The notes under the pieces were generated by a model that was not told where the DNA came from, did not search any database, and saw only the letters and a list, made by a program, of their open reading frames with translations. Positions 23,201 through 32,309 of a stretch of DNA of 64,000 nt are shown piece after piece. The DNA is taken from assembly GCA_963682025.1 (NCBI GenBank), contig OY821518.1, positions 31,266,032 to 31,330,031 of the forward strand, given 5' to 3'. This DNA comes from Cordilura impudica (lineage: Eukaryota > Arthropoda > Insecta > Diptera > Scathophagidae). How positions within the stretch are numbered: position 1 is the first letter of the stretch; each line of letters opens with the position of its first letter. The position numbers and the translations under genes are program-made.

Positions 23201-25103
23201 TTTTCAAGCACAGAAAAATAAATAATAAATTGGGTGGATATTACTGAGGAAGAACTCTGTGCATACTTTGGCATACTAATAGCAATGGGTAGTCATAACT
23301 CCAACTACGAGATACTTGAGTCGCTTTGGCAAAAAAATTAATTTCCTTTGTACCGAGCAACTATGTATGTCCCTAAAACGCTTCTCAGATATTTCAAGGT
23401 TTATTCGCTTTGATTAGCAAGCTTCAAGGGAAAAAAGATGCGCAACTGACAAAGCAGCTCCAATATCAGAAATATTTGAAATGCTAAATGCTAATTTGTG
23501 TCAAAACTACAGACCTCGGGAAAACATCACTGTCGATGAACAGCTTTTTCCTTTTAGAGGACGTACCAAGTTTACGCAGTATATTCCGTCGAAACCTGCA
23601 AAGTATGGTATAAAGCTGTGGTGGGTATGCGATGCAAAATCCTACTATCCCCTAACTGGGCAAATATATACAGGCAAAGCAGGCAGCGAAAGAGAGAAGA
23701 ATCAAGGAGAGCGAGTCGTGAAAGATCTAGTTGAACAGTATAAAAACACCGGACGAAATGTGACATGCGATAATTTCTTCACAAGTCTTTCTATAGTTGG
23801 AACAATGAAAAAGAATAAAACATGTTTGCCCTCTGAGTTCAAATCCTCACCGCAACGAGCAGAACATTCAACAATATTGGGCTATGGAGAAAACAAAACA
23901 ATTTGTTCTTATGAACCAAAAAAAACAAGGCAGTCGTTTTACTTTCAACAATGCCATGTGACAACACAATTTCCGACGTAAAACAAAATCCGAATATAAT
24001 ATTATTTTACAATAATACCAAAGGTGGATCATATGTTGGGGCAATATACCACGAAACCCAAAACAAATCGTTGGCCGCTTGCTGTTTTTCATAATATGAT
24101 CGACATATCTGCTCTTGCTGCCTATATAATATATTCAAAAAATAATCCGTCATGTTTTACATGTAGAAAAGGTAATTATATTTACATATTTGCTGAGAGC
24201 AAAGTTGGATTATGATTAATTTTATTTATTTTTTTTTCGCTAATAGGTGGACGCCGATTGTTTCTAGAAGAATTGGCGGAACAATATTGAAGAGATCAAG
24301 CATTCCAAGGATTGTCTCATATTTTCCAACAAAAAATGCAATTGAATGCATAATTGGTAAGCCGATTCATTCCTTGAATAGCTCCACATCTGTGGATTTT
24401 ATTCCAGATGAAGATGATCGCGGACATTCAACCATGAAAGGTGCTTGCTATATGTGCTATTACGAAGAAAGTAAGAGAAAACGCTCAACACGGAAAATAT
24501 GTGTTCAGTGTAAGAAGCCAATTTGTGTCGAGCATAGCAAAACTTAAACGAAATGTAATGGTTGTTGTAAAGACTGATTAATAATTTCAAAGAAAATCTA
24601 TAATAAAAACATGAATTATCCCCAAATAAACCCACCAATTTAATTTATTTACAAATGTAAATAGGGTCAGATAATGAAGAAAAAGTCAAAAATTTACTAA
24701 AAGTAACGGTATATTATAAAATTTTTTGAAATCATATTTTTTTTTCAGAAGAGCATACAAAATTAGCCACTTAGTGTAAATTATATTCAAATCGTGCCAA
24801 AAACATCAAATTTGTAGCCATTTAAAAAATGAAGTATTTACATATGTAAATAGGGTCAGTGTTAGGCTTAATATTGTTTAACTGTATGAATTGTGATTTT
24901 TTTATTTATTTTAATTATCTCTTATCCCGTTTAATAAAAAAAAAATTAAAATTTTAATGTTTTTCCATTGAAAAGTAAAAAGTAGAGTTTTTGCGACTAA
25001 GTGTATATATATTTTGTTTTTCTTTGCAGAACAATATATGCCATACTCAACCACCACCCCAAAAATTGAAGCTTGGGATCCCAAAAAATCGGGCAGCAAA
25101 TAG
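2218..25103 (+). CDS. ND-B17.2: NADH dehydrogenase (ubiquinone) B17.2 subunit, NDUFA12; four exons with a 22.3 kb third intron
   Basis: Accessory subunit of mitochondrial respiratory complex I. Exons: 2218-2312, 2385-2562, 2624-2708 and 25030-25103. Phases agree at each join (AG|A, AAG|ACT, G|AA), giving 143 residues against about 145 in mammals. Landmarks are TDDLKIGTLVGTDKYGNKYFE and NRWVEF in exon 2, and DGSQIPAEWFGWMHYK, then DLPP, across exons 2 and 3. The last exon reads EQYMPYSTTTPKIEAW and ends TAG, the conserved NDUFA12 C-terminus. Splice sites are canonical: GTAAGT/TCAG, GTTGAG/TTTTAG, GTAAGC/TTTGCAG. A polyadenylation signal AATAAA is at 25161-25166. All features from 2709 to 25029 are therefore intronic. 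The exon 3-4 join is inferred from protein homology and phase. Confidence 0.93.
3021..3205 (+). repeat. Family A repeat, internally deleted copy
   Basis: Starts ACAAGTAAGAAAATTATAGT, then jumps through shortened forms of the full-length consensus (CTTAGGTCCAACTTATTAGA, GTGGACCGATCCTGACCATA, TTTGGACTACTGAT). Diverged. It is the first insertion found inside NDUFA12 intron 3. Confidence 0.75.
3206..3581. repeat. Degenerate tandem array, split by later insertions
   Basis: Units of about 75-105 bp carry GGGATGTCARTTAAACTTAG (near 3250, 3350 and, diverged, 3425). The same unit reappears right after element D (about 7313-7402) and after the family A copy (about 8172-8260). The three pieces look like one ancestral array interrupted by two insertions. 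Confidence 0.65.
3960..5525 (+). repeat. 7-bp A-rich satellite (AAAAATN)n inside element D
   Basis: About 1.57 kb of irregular 7-bp units AAAAATG, AAAAATA, AAAAATT with single-base indels. On the opposite strand the unit is the same family as the (TTTTTAA)n block at 35110-37690. Sequence on both sides (GATGTGTAAACATCTA near 3840 and GATGTTTACACATCTC near 5650) matches the edges of a small 330 bp segment at about 50565-50880 that has no satellite. The satellite therefore looks like an expansion within that segment. Confidence 0.9.
6420..6760 (+). pseudogene. Degenerate transposon ORF, C-terminal part (unassigned family)
   Basis: The readable frame includes VSCGHEIQVEKFRNYTHNTA, which aligns directly with the ORF at 51270-51743. 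It is followed by FKLYPWFYMPPTLHKFFIHG and a frame-shifted tail (AKYLRKLKKL and so on). The pattern PWFYMPPTLHKFFIHG, then GxLSEEAQEARNK, then SSDPL is one I know from uncharacterised proteins repeated in insect and cnidarian genomes, so I read it as transposon-encoded. The frame breaks after about 6640. A further degraded relative lies at 26250-26640. Confidence 0.6.
7403..8171 (-). repeat. Family A repeat, nearly full-length copy
   Basis: Begins with the hairpin end (TATACCACTATGTGGTTTGG), then a GTCY tract (GTCCGTCCGTCCGTCTGTGT at about 7540) and ends TATAATTTTCTTACTTG. It splits the degenerate tandem array that flanks element D. No coding capacity; the 114-codon ORF over it is repeat sequence. 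Confidence 0.85.
8512..8640 (+). repeat. Family A end fragment, diverged
   Basis: Starts ACAAGTAAGAAATTTGTAGT with the GTCGGTCTAGACCGAC palindrome, then loses similarity after about 130 bp. The rest of 8261-8964 shows nothing recognisable. Confidence 0.65.
8965..9725. repeat. Family C TIR element, right end truncated
   Basis: Left end AGTGCGTTTACATCTGAGG. It matches the complete copy at 30580-32125, whose right end is the inverted form AGATGTAAACGCACT. An internal hairpin at about 9118-9200 has arms around TAGCCAACT of roughly 30 bp and is present in both copies. The right TIR is missing and Tc1-like sequence follows. No ORF. Confidence 0.75.
10304..12938. mobile_element. Sola-like DNA transposon nested in the Tc1 copy, TSD ATAT
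   Basis: The ends are perfect inverted repeats for about 30 bp, starting CGAGGGCTTATAGTCAAATT. They are bounded on both sides by ATAT (10300-10303 and 12939-12942). Removing the element and one ATAT restores the Tc1 reading KKYAWVIW, which proves the boundaries. Copies of the subterminal motif AGATAGCACA occur near both ends (about 10325, 10489, 10541; 12743, 12779, 12909), as expected for transposase binding sites. The 4-bp duplication fits Sola elements; the family name is inference. Confidence 0.88.
10724..12499 (-). pseudogene. Sola-like transposase, broken by frameshifts
   Basis: Starts MTIHKNFNLDSDDEH at 12499 and runs leftward through at least four frames to a stop near 10724. Recognisable pieces in order are RGKGYLGFNTADGW, a Cys-rich stretch MPRKDECDLCVGFK, and VFTMDVH, then YWWNETNGDLSAS, IIYSDDCGYQNRN and YLEKGHTQIECDSAHAKIE. 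The aspartates in MDVH and YSDDCG and the HTQIECDS block look like the acidic active site of a DDE transposase. I know this D-D-CGxQNRN and HTxxECDS combination from Sola-type and related insect transposase ORFs. Total coding length about 590 codons. Not functional as it stands. Confidence 0.7.
13606..14113 (+). repeat. Errantivirus 5' LTR
   Basis: 508 bp, bounded by the inverted heptamers AGTTAAC and GTTAACT. Compared with the 3' LTR (510 bp) I count four substitutions and one 2-bp indel (TCTAGAGCAG against TCTAGACTGCAG). Three internal ORFs over it are chance. Confidence 0.93.
14113..14130 (+). promoter_or_regulatory. Primer binding site, tRNA-Lys type
   Basis: TGGCGCCCGAGCAGGGAC directly follows the 5' LTR and shares its final T. 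It resembles the lysine-tRNA primer sites of many retroviruses with one base changed. It would prime minus-strand DNA synthesis. Confidence 0.85.
14131..17404 (+). other. Errantivirus leader and A-rich filler; gag, protease and most RT absent
   Basis: About 3.3 kb where gag, protease and RT should be. It holds A-rich low-complexity sequence and short chance ORFs only. A strong splice donor (ACAG before GTAAGT, 14678-14683) sits in the leader where errantiviruses splice their env mRNA. One ORF at 16001-16201 encodes a 66-residue basic peptide (RIKRIARKKYLRNKRKRGPIR) that might be a gag remnant, but I cannot show it. Recognisable pol starts abruptly at about 17405. Confidence 0.7.
17405..19354 (+). 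pseudogene. Errantivirus pol remnant: end of RT, RNase H and integrase
   Basis: The reading opens at the RT connection (YAKVAKPLTNL) and continues into RNase H (LTTDASNYAIGAVLSQ, NEKEMLAIVWAL, FTDHQPL, ADALSR). Integrase follows: an HHCC zinc module (HGRAH and CEIC), catalytic aspartates in LHIDIF and VSDNERGF, and the glutamate in NGQVERFHSTL. An in-frame TAA at 18860-18862 falls between the second aspartate and the glutamate, so integrase is cut in two although the frame is otherwise kept to 19354. Palm-domain RT and protease are lost. RNase H would remove RNA from hybrids; integrase would insert the DNA copy. As it stands the product is inactive. Confidence 0.92.
19748..21189 (+). pseudogene. 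Errantivirus env remnant (baculovirus F-like glycoprotein)
   Basis: The open frame starts at 19748 with a hydrophobic signal-peptide-like stretch (LSLFLLATNVAA) but no ATG, as expected if the initiator comes from a spliced leader exon. A basic furin-type site RNKR near 20030-20042 is followed by a W-rich presumed fusion segment (IEWIGSAWKWIAG). A TAA at 20150-20152 breaks the frame, which reopens in register to 20908. A frameshift then moves the rest (about 20909-21189) to another frame. That part holds a membrane anchor (AAILLCVIAMTIILTIVW, about 21064-21117) and a short tail. Env of this type mediates membrane fusion in gypsy-like insect retroviruses. Two breaks make this copy non-functional. 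Confidence 0.88.
21210..21220 (+). promoter_or_regulatory. Polypurine tract
   Basis: GAGGAGGGGGG immediately before the 3' LTR; the expected primer for plus-strand DNA synthesis. Confidence 0.85.
21221..21730 (+). repeat. Errantivirus 3' LTR
   Basis: 510 bp, starts AGTTAACACTTCC and ends ATTGTTAACT, followed by the TGGA duplication. About 99% identical to the 5' LTR by eye. Confidence 0.93.
21912..24546 (+). pseudogene. piggyBac transposase gene, three exons, interrupted
   Basis: Exon 1 (21912-21964) starts MENSNKKFKVLSV. An 80 bp intron (GTAAGA...TATAG) leads to exon 2 at 22044 with an acidic N-terminus. Then, in a shifted frame, come the piggyBac motifs FFLAKDGTKWSKTPPG and RQQNIFRE. Homology stops at about 22440 and resumes at about 23228 with ITEEELCAYFGILIAMG. 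The catalytic region follows: ITVDEQLFPFRGRTKFTQYI (an aspartate), KYGIKLWW, GERVVKDL and VTCDNFFTS (an aspartate). A second intron at 24172-24246 joins RK to GGRRLFLEELAEQ. The end is a Cys-rich zinc-binding tail (CYMCYYEES and CVQCKKPICVEHS). Multiple frameshifts make it inactive. Family size and order are otherwise preserved. Confidence 0.9.
22440..23225. mobile_element. Small inverted-repeat insertion inside the piggyBac gene
   Basis: It interrupts the transposase between IGPNPNTNHLN and ITEEELC. It contains an inverted pair GGTTGGGTTGTGGCCACC (about 22640-22657) and GGTGGCCACAACCCAACC (about 22979-22996), with a further CACAACCC copy downstream. No ORF of note. Exact ends not found; probably a non-autonomous element. 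Confidence 0.5.
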
Positions 25104-25789
25104 AAATCAGGGGAGATGCTGTGTAGTTTAAATTAAAGTGTAATTGTTGAAAACAAGTTAAATAAAAATAACACAAAAAATACAAATGAGGGAAAAATTG
25201 GCTTATAATTTCATAAATTGATTTTATCTATTTATCTATTCCATATATTATAACTATAGCAATCAGTTTCCTATAAACCCATAAACTGTTTTATTGCATT
25301 TCGAATAGCGCAAGAACAGATTTTTACACAAAAATTACCTCTATTAACGATCTTAGATGCTCAAAAGATAAAATTTTAACTTCAAGGAAAAAAAAAAGCT
25401 TTTGGAATTGATTCAAAATGTTGGTGGGATAGTACTAAATGGAAGGACTGTTTTTGATGTTCAAGGAGAATTCTGTTTTTGTTTCGCCATGACTAGTTCT
25501 GTCATCGATATAATATGTTGAATATTTTTATGTCGCTGAAAAGCCATACTCCGACCATATGTCATTACTGTTATCAATAAAGACTTCCAGTATAAATATA
25601 AACAAAAATAATAAATCCACTGTTAATAAATTGTTTTGCAACAGCAAATATACAGATTATCTATGTCCACTTTCTGGTAATGTAGATCAAAGGTATCTGT
25701 AGATAAATTAATTACTTCTGTAACGAGTAAAATTAAATGGTATGGCAAAAAATGCAAAATTTAGAATAACAACAATAACAAGAACAACA
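25104..25789. other. 3' UTR of ND-B17.2 and unannotated flank
   Basis: AATAAA at 25161-25166 lies 58 bp after the ND-B17.2 stop codon. Beyond it I see no coding sequence, no inverted repeat and no match to the window's repeat families. Confidence 0.6.
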
Positions 25790-26112
25790 TAAAAACATAT
25801 TTTTTCAAGACTTTTTACTTTTTCAGTAATATCTCGTGATCTATTGAACCGAATTTGATGATTCTAAATATCAATCGTCTCAGGATGTTAATGAACCATT
25901 TTCACTAAAAATGAGCACTCCAGCTGACCTATTGAGGATGTAATCGTGATCTTCACAGATGGACAGATGGACATAGCTATATCAACTCCGCTTATTATAA
26001 GGATTGCGATTACATATATTTTAGGGAGCCCAGATTTTTTTTTTCTAAATTTACAAACGAAATGACAAAATTATATATACCCTCGGCACACTGGTGTGGA
26101 GGGTATAAAAGG
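25790..26112. repeat. Family B-like repeat, end fragment
   Basis: Reads as the inverted end of the 3 kb family B repeat: TATATCAACTCC, a GATGGACAGATGG tract, then TATACCCTCGGCACACTGGT and GTGGAGGGTATAAAA. A similar fragment is at 38046-38394. Confidence 0.65.
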
Positions 26113-26249
26113 TTTGTGGGTAGCTGGTCCCCGGACATTTAAGTAGTTACCAATAATACCATTTAGAGGGCCTACAGGATCAATAAGAATGAAACTAACA
26201 AGGAGTTAAGAAAAAGATTCTTTTCAGACCCCCCGAAAAAGCATCTCAA

Positions 26250-26640
26250 ATAATAATTGTTGATATTCGAGATTTAAAACAATCATCAAAGTATTTGCGT
26301 GGAATCAACAAATTGACGCTACAAAATTTTGTAATTATGATAAGGTAACTGCAAGAATATACACAACTAAATACAATTGGAAAAATATGTCTACCACAGT
26401 CCATAAAATCCTTCATCATGGAGAAGATATTGTTAAAGATCATTTAATACAACTTGGAGATCTATCAGAGGAAAAAAAGGAATAAGGATTATAGATTTTA
26501 TAGAGCACAATACTAGAAAAATTTCACAAAATATTACAAATGAAGATCTGTTTAGATCCACTCATCTCTAGCATTCGAAAAGTCTATTATTGGTCAGAAA
26601 TAATACAGAATATTGTAAGCAATATTCCAACTAAATGAAT
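26250..26640 (+). pseudogene. Very degraded relative of the element D ORF
   Basis: Across shifting frames it reads STTVHKILHHGEDIVKDHL, IQLGDLSEEKK, RKISQNITNEDLF, in the same order as the conserved HxILIHG, LSEEAQEARNK and SR blocks of the ORF at 51270-51743. No intact frame longer than about 60 codons remains. The assignment rests on these short blocks. Confidence 0.5.
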
Positions 26641-26649
26641 AATAATTAT

Positions 26650-27040
26650 AATAGCCCTCGAAATTCGAGTGCAAATTCTAGGAAATTTTATTTTTTCATT
26701 AAATAAAGACCCTAAAGGTATGCTAATCAATTATAGCCAATTCCCAAATCAACACAAAAAAAACAAACTAATTTTTATAACAAACACATTAAAAATTTAG
26801 TAAACGCACATATATTATTGTATTATTTTATGTATGTGTTAGTACCAACTTTAAATGCAATTTACTCAAAATAAGGGAAAAATTTTAAAAATCTGTAAAT
26901 CTGCAAAATAGCTAAAAAGAAATACCTTTCAAATAATATACGTTTGGTCAAAATCGGGACAAAACGGTAGAACAAAACATCGGTCACAAGAAATCGCCTA
27001 GCCTATTAATGTTATAGATTTACTTTTACTGTTGTTTATC
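26650..27040. repeat. Family F repeat, copy 1
   Basis: Contains CAAATAATATACGTTTGGTC and AAGAAATCGCCTAGCC. The inverted copy is at about 54985-55310. Noncoding, two copies seen, boundaries approximate. Confidence 0.65.
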
Positions 27041-27142
27041 ACAGGTACGTAACATTTATAAGGGAAATGTCGAAAAAATGTTATTTAACCATTAACATTG
27101 GTGAATTCAAATATCGTAGAATTTGGTTACCGTATTTTTTTT

Positions 27143-30100
27143 TATACCCTCCACTCCAGTGTGCAGAGGGTATATATAAGTTTGTCATTCCGTTTGTAAT
27201 AATTAGAAAAAAAATTTTGGACCCCATAAAATATATATATTTGTGATCCTTATAACAACCAGAGTTGATATAGCGATGTCCGTCTGTCCGTCTGTGGAAA
27301 TCACGATGACGGCATCAATCGGGCAGCTAGGGTGCTTGTTGACATAAAAAATAATTCACTAACATCCTGAAAAGTTTGCTATTTAAAATCGGTCGATTAG
27401 GGCCCGAGATTTGAATGAAGAACTAAAAAAAGTCTTGAAAAAATATTTTCTATGTTGTTCTTGTCACGATCACGCCCTGAATAGTGCAGCTACAGTGATC
27501 ATTTTTAGTGAGAATGATTCACCAAATTCATGGGAAGATCTCTGTTTCAAAAATCATTAAAACTGGTGGAACAGGTCCAGGGAAATCTCTGAAAAAGTAA
27601 AAAAAAAATTAAAAATATGATGTTTCTATATTGTTCTTGTTGTTATTCTAAATGTTGTGTTGTTGTCATAGCTTGACTTGTTGTTTTTGTGGTCGTTGTG
27701 GTAATAATATAATAAAAACTAACCCTTTGTACATTTTTTTTATCAACTCTGGTAGAAAAATTTAAAAGTTTCCATTGTTTTGGCATCACTCCCAAAATTT
27801 GTTAGAACATTTCTGTTAATACCACGAGCCTGCCTGCAAAATCTCAGATCGAATGGCTCACGGGAAATTGGTTAAAATCGATCCAAAATTTTTTCGACAA
27901 GCAGACACTACGAGTTAATATAAAGGGAGTAAAAATTCACCAACATCTAAAGCAAATAATGCTAAAATACCTAGTTGTTAATAAAAAAAAAAACAATGTA
28001 AATATAGCAAAAAAAAATTTTATGTATAAATTTATTTATAAATTTATATATACATATTAAATAATACAAATAATGTACATATATTATATATGTATATCCA
28101 TAACAACTGCATGTTAGAAATAAGTCGGTATATTACTTTATTTACATAAAATTCTGCAATATTTTGTTGTGGGGAAAATACATTTCTTTTGCATTAACAG
28201 AGTGTCACTTCATTTTGCTCAGCGTGACTATGCCACAGTAGATGGCGCCATAATTTTTGTTCTAATTAGCTTTGCAATAGTTCTTTCTATTTTAACATGA
28301 ATGTCAATATTTTCAACTAGATATCATACAGAACAATGTTAAGAGTATACACGGGCTGGTCTTTTATTTCATACGTATTTTCATTATTCTTTTACAAATA
28401 TGAACAAAGTTTGGCATATGAACTTTTTGTTGTCTTTACAAAATAGAGTTACCGAGTTCATCAATGAGTTTTTTGCTTTCAAAACAGTTCTACATAGTTA
28501 TATAGAATTATTATTCTGCTTTACCTACAAAATATCTGATTGCGATTACATCTAATTTTTAAAAATTGTTTATACCTAATTACTAAAGCATTATTATTCA
28601 CATAAATACTAAATTGCACTTTTTAAATTTTCCATTCAAATTTAAGAAAATATCAATTCTAAAAACTGGAATTAAAAATTTCCAATTATAAATTACAATT
28701 AATTGAATTTCAGAAAATCATATCAAAACGTCGGAAATTATAATTTTAAATTTAGAAGACATCAATTGCATCTTTAATATATAAATTTTATTCGATAAAC
28801 ACAAATTGAAATTCAAAAAAAAAAAACACCAGATACCTATGTTTACATTTAACAAATTTTTACATTTAAAAAAAAATCTTGACATTCAGGAGAAATTAAT
28901 AGCTTTTCAGTACCGCGATTCAGTAACTTCTTTTAACGATAGTCGAATCGTTAAAAAAAAGAATATTGCAAAATTATCAGTAAAATTTTTAAACGATATT
29001 CGCTATTGTTAAAGTCAGCTGTTGTTGTTATCTAAACGACAACCATTTTTGTGTTGTTTATTCAATCGATAAAAACTTAAATTTTTAGGTTGAAATGTCG
29101 TCATACATAAATAAAAATCATAAAATAGTGAAAATATTTTGCTTCTATTAAAAAACTTTTTTATATAAATAAAAAAATTAAATAGCATATTCAATTCCTT
29201 ATTTCATTTTCAAATAAATAAACAGAAATATTAGTAAAAAAATAAAGATATTAAACATAAACATTAAATCATCCTGTCAAACACGAAGTAATTTGTCTTT
29301 TTCTATTCTTCTTTGTGTTTTTCGCTTATTTTGACAGAGATGCCACTCGTTTACAATTTAAATAAATAGAAAAATAGATTTGTCGACTGCCGTTAAGATG
29401 TATGTACTTAGTGAATCACTTAATCCTTAGTGCAAACAACAATAGCTGTCGATATATTTTGCGATTGTCGGATCGTTGAAATTTACAGAATCGCACTACA
29501 GAAAACATTAATTTAAATTCAATGAATTTTAGAAAACCTCAAATGACATTTAAGAATTGCTAACATAAAAATTGATACATAAATAAACGTTATTTATATA
29601 TAAATTTTCACAATTTTTCTTGGATGAAAATTTGAAGTTTTTCAGAAAATAAAGAGAACATATTATTTTATTTAAAATGTTTGGGACATTTGGTTTTTTG
29701 CGTTTTGCATCCCTAATTTGAATATTTATTATTATAAATTTATTCTCTGTTTTCCAAATATGGCAATATTTTAATAAAAAAAATTGAGAGTTTTTTTTTG
29801 GTTATTATTTTGTTACTCCATCCGACCTATATGGCCGCAATGAAGAAATATTTGGCCAGTTACACAACCATTACCTTTGCAATGGACGATAGGGCGATCT
29901 ATTTAATTAGCAAAAACTAAATTATACGAGAAGTTATGTCATATAACTGGAAACACATGTATATAGGTATATAGGTATATAACCTAAATGCATGCCGATC
30001 AGCAACCACGATGACCAAAAAGCAAACACCGAAATAAATCCGAAATAATAGAAAAGACGAAAACCAACCCAAAGAATTGGCTGAAATAATTTGGTGTTAA

Positions 30101-30204
30101 GTTTAACAAATCGTTTACTTTTTCGTTTACATTTATTATCAAGACTCAAACCGAGGTGGAGGGTATCAAAGATTCGGCACAGCCGAATTTGCACTCTTAC
30201 TTGT
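27143..30204 (+). repeat. Family B, 3 kb noncoding interspersed repeat, copy 1
   Basis: Begins with a hairpin-forming end (TATACCCTCCACTCCAGTGT then GCAGAGGGTATATATAAG), has a GTCTGTCCGTCTGTGG tract at about 27280 and ends GATTCGGCACAGCCGAATTT then CTCTTACTTG. Copy 2 at 47477-50458 is collinear and roughly 95% identical by eye. Neither copy has a meaningful ORF. Plan and ends parallel family A, so both may be non-autonomous rolling-circle (Helentron/DINE-like) elements. A CTCF-like motif lies at 28234-28249. Confidence 0.85.
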
Positions 30205-30579
30205 TTTTTGATTATTCCTACCCGGATACGTATGGTATTAAAACAAAAATACGATATGCATTCGGGTAGGAATAACCAAAAAAAATTACTTTTGATAATG
30301 GTTATTGGTATCCAAAAAAAATTTTGGTTGCTACCAAACCAAAAAAATATTTCTCACTTCAATTTGTTACGGTAACCAAAATATTATATATTTAAATAAT
30401 AATTGGTAAAATTTCCCTAAAACCAATAAATCGAATTTAGCATAACATTTTCTTCAAAAAAGTCCCATTTTCTAGAATCTTTTTTAACTTTAAAATCGAT
30501 TATGACAATACTTTGATTTTGTGGCTTATATTGTTTTTACGATAACCCTTAAAATATTATTTTTAAAATTAAACCTTAT
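30205..30579. repeat. Short inverted repeat and AT-rich spacer
   Basis: A hairpin at about 30208-30280 pairs ATTATTCCTACCCGGATACG with the inverted CATTCGGGTAGGAATAAC. The rest is AT-rich with no identifiable feature. Confidence 0.5.
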
Positions 30580-32125
30580 AGTGCTTTTACATCTGAGGAA
30601 AATCTGGTAGATTTTAGCTGAAATTTACATCTAACTTTTTTGACATTTTGTGAGATTTTGTTTCCACAACAATAAACAGCTGATTAAAATAAAACATATA
30701 TCTAACAAATTCTAGCAGTTGGCTAACTTTTTTTCATACAAATTTTGAAATTTTCGTGTGAAAAAAGTTAGCCAACTGCTAGAATTGTTATTATGAATAC
30801 GGGCGTAGAAATACTAAAAATAAACAATATAATAGGAAAATGGAAATATGTAAAATTCTAAAAAGGAACAGATTTTATAATTATATTATGCATCAAAAAT
30901 GAAAAAAGCACAAACTGAAATAGAAATTTTGCGAAAAAAAAATCAGCATTTGTGAAATTTATTGTTTGAACAGCAAAAACAAATTCATTTTCCACAATTA
31001 TTATTTAGCAATTGGAATGGGCACATGTCAGTATAAAAAGTTATAACTTTTCAATTACTAAATATTTCTATTATAGATTCGTAATTTTTTTGTTAATAAT
31101 TATTTTATTATTATTCAACTTGTTTGCTTTTGTTTTTATACTTTCGTTTTATACTGTGCTGCTGTTTGTAACAACCAAAAATATTTGACCTAGACCCATC
31201 TTTTATTATACCGATCGAATCAGAATCACTGTCTGATTCGATTTAACGATGTCCGTCCGTCTGTCTGTGTGTCCATGTAAAGCTTGTAATCAAACTGCAG
31301 GTCGCAAATATGAATATATTTTGATGAAATTTGGTATATAAGCTTTTATCCGCCATGGGATGAACGCTATTGAAATTGAGAATCGGTCCATGTTCAGACC
31401 TAGCCCCCATACAAATGACCCCTATGAAATCAACATATATTGCCATAAGATCCAAATTATCATACAAATCTTAGTCAAATTGGGTTTGTATGTATATATT
31501 ACATCCATTAATCAGTATTCCAAAAATGATGCCTATTGGACAACTCTTAGTCATAGGCCCCATATAGAGCTGCTTCCCGATCTTCACTTAAATCTATCAA
31601 AAAAACAAAAATATTGCACTGATTCTTCTCAAATTTTGTTTGTATATATTTTTGCAAAATACAAGAGACTTTACCAAACATGGTCAGGATCGGTCCACTT
31701 TTGGGCCTAGTCCCCATATAGATATAGCATCCGATATGAACTTTTTCATATCTGCAGCCAATAAAATTAATAAAAATCCCACTCAAATTTGGTTTATGCT
31801 TATTTTCTTTATCCAGTTAGTTGGGCCTGAGAGATAGGGTCTCTAAACGCATGGTATAGGGTATTGTATAGTCGGTCTAGACCGACTATAATTTTCTTAC
31901 TTGTTAAATGTCAATTTTTCAGTCACTGCGTTGTAATTTTCTACTACAATATTAAAAAAACAGTAGTATCATTTGGTAGTGTCCAAGTTTGACTAGATTT
32001 TGTGAGATTTTGCACAAATCTAGTAACGAGCTAGATTTTGTTTTTTATGGGAAATCTAGTAAAAATGAGCTAGATTTCGCTCGAAATCTCGTATACACTA
32101 GATTTTGCTTAGATGTAAACGCACT
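30580..32125. mobile_element. Family C TIR element, complete, split by family A
   Basis: Ends are inverted: AGTGCTTTTACATCTGAGG on the left and AGATGTAAACGCACT on the right. About 780 bp of the element remain once the family A copy at 31137-31903 is removed; that remainder matches the 8965-9725 copy. It contains the conserved hairpin (30712-30788). No transposase, so non-autonomous. Confidence 0.8.
31137..31903 (-). repeat. Family A repeat nested in family C
   Basis: Carries CCGTCCGTCTGTCTGTGTGT, the GTCGGTCTAGACCGAC palindrome and the TTTTCTTACTTG end. The hairpin end is slightly truncated. The interrupted family C sequence resumes immediately with TTAAATGTCAATTTTTCAG, as in the uninterrupted copy near 9542. 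Confidence 0.85.
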
Positions 32126-32309
32126 ATTAAGTGAATTTTTTACAAAATAAAAAACTTATCACATATATTTTTTATATTTTTTTCAACTTACACAAGAAAA
32201 AACTTAACATTAAAATACATACATATTTACAACAAAAAAAAAAACCTTTAAAACTTTAATTTAATTGAAATTTTGGCTAAAATGCAAAACGAAAACCAAT
32301 TAAGGCAAT

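Larger units (their letters stand above)
13504..24670 (+). mobile_element. piggyBac-like transposon carrying an errantivirus insertion
   Basis: The left end CTGGCCCTATTTACGTTTGT (13504) is inverted relative to ACAAATGTAAATAGGGTCAG ending at 24670. A second copy of the right-end motif lies at 24841-24860, so the true right end may be there. CCCTA at the tips is typical of piggyBac ends; the expected TTAA duplication is not preserved. Contents in order: 100 bp of leader, the errantivirus (13606-21734), the rest of the 5' region, and the transposase gene (21912-24546), itself interrupted at about 22440-23225. It lies inside NDUFA12 intron 3. Confidence 0.75.
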
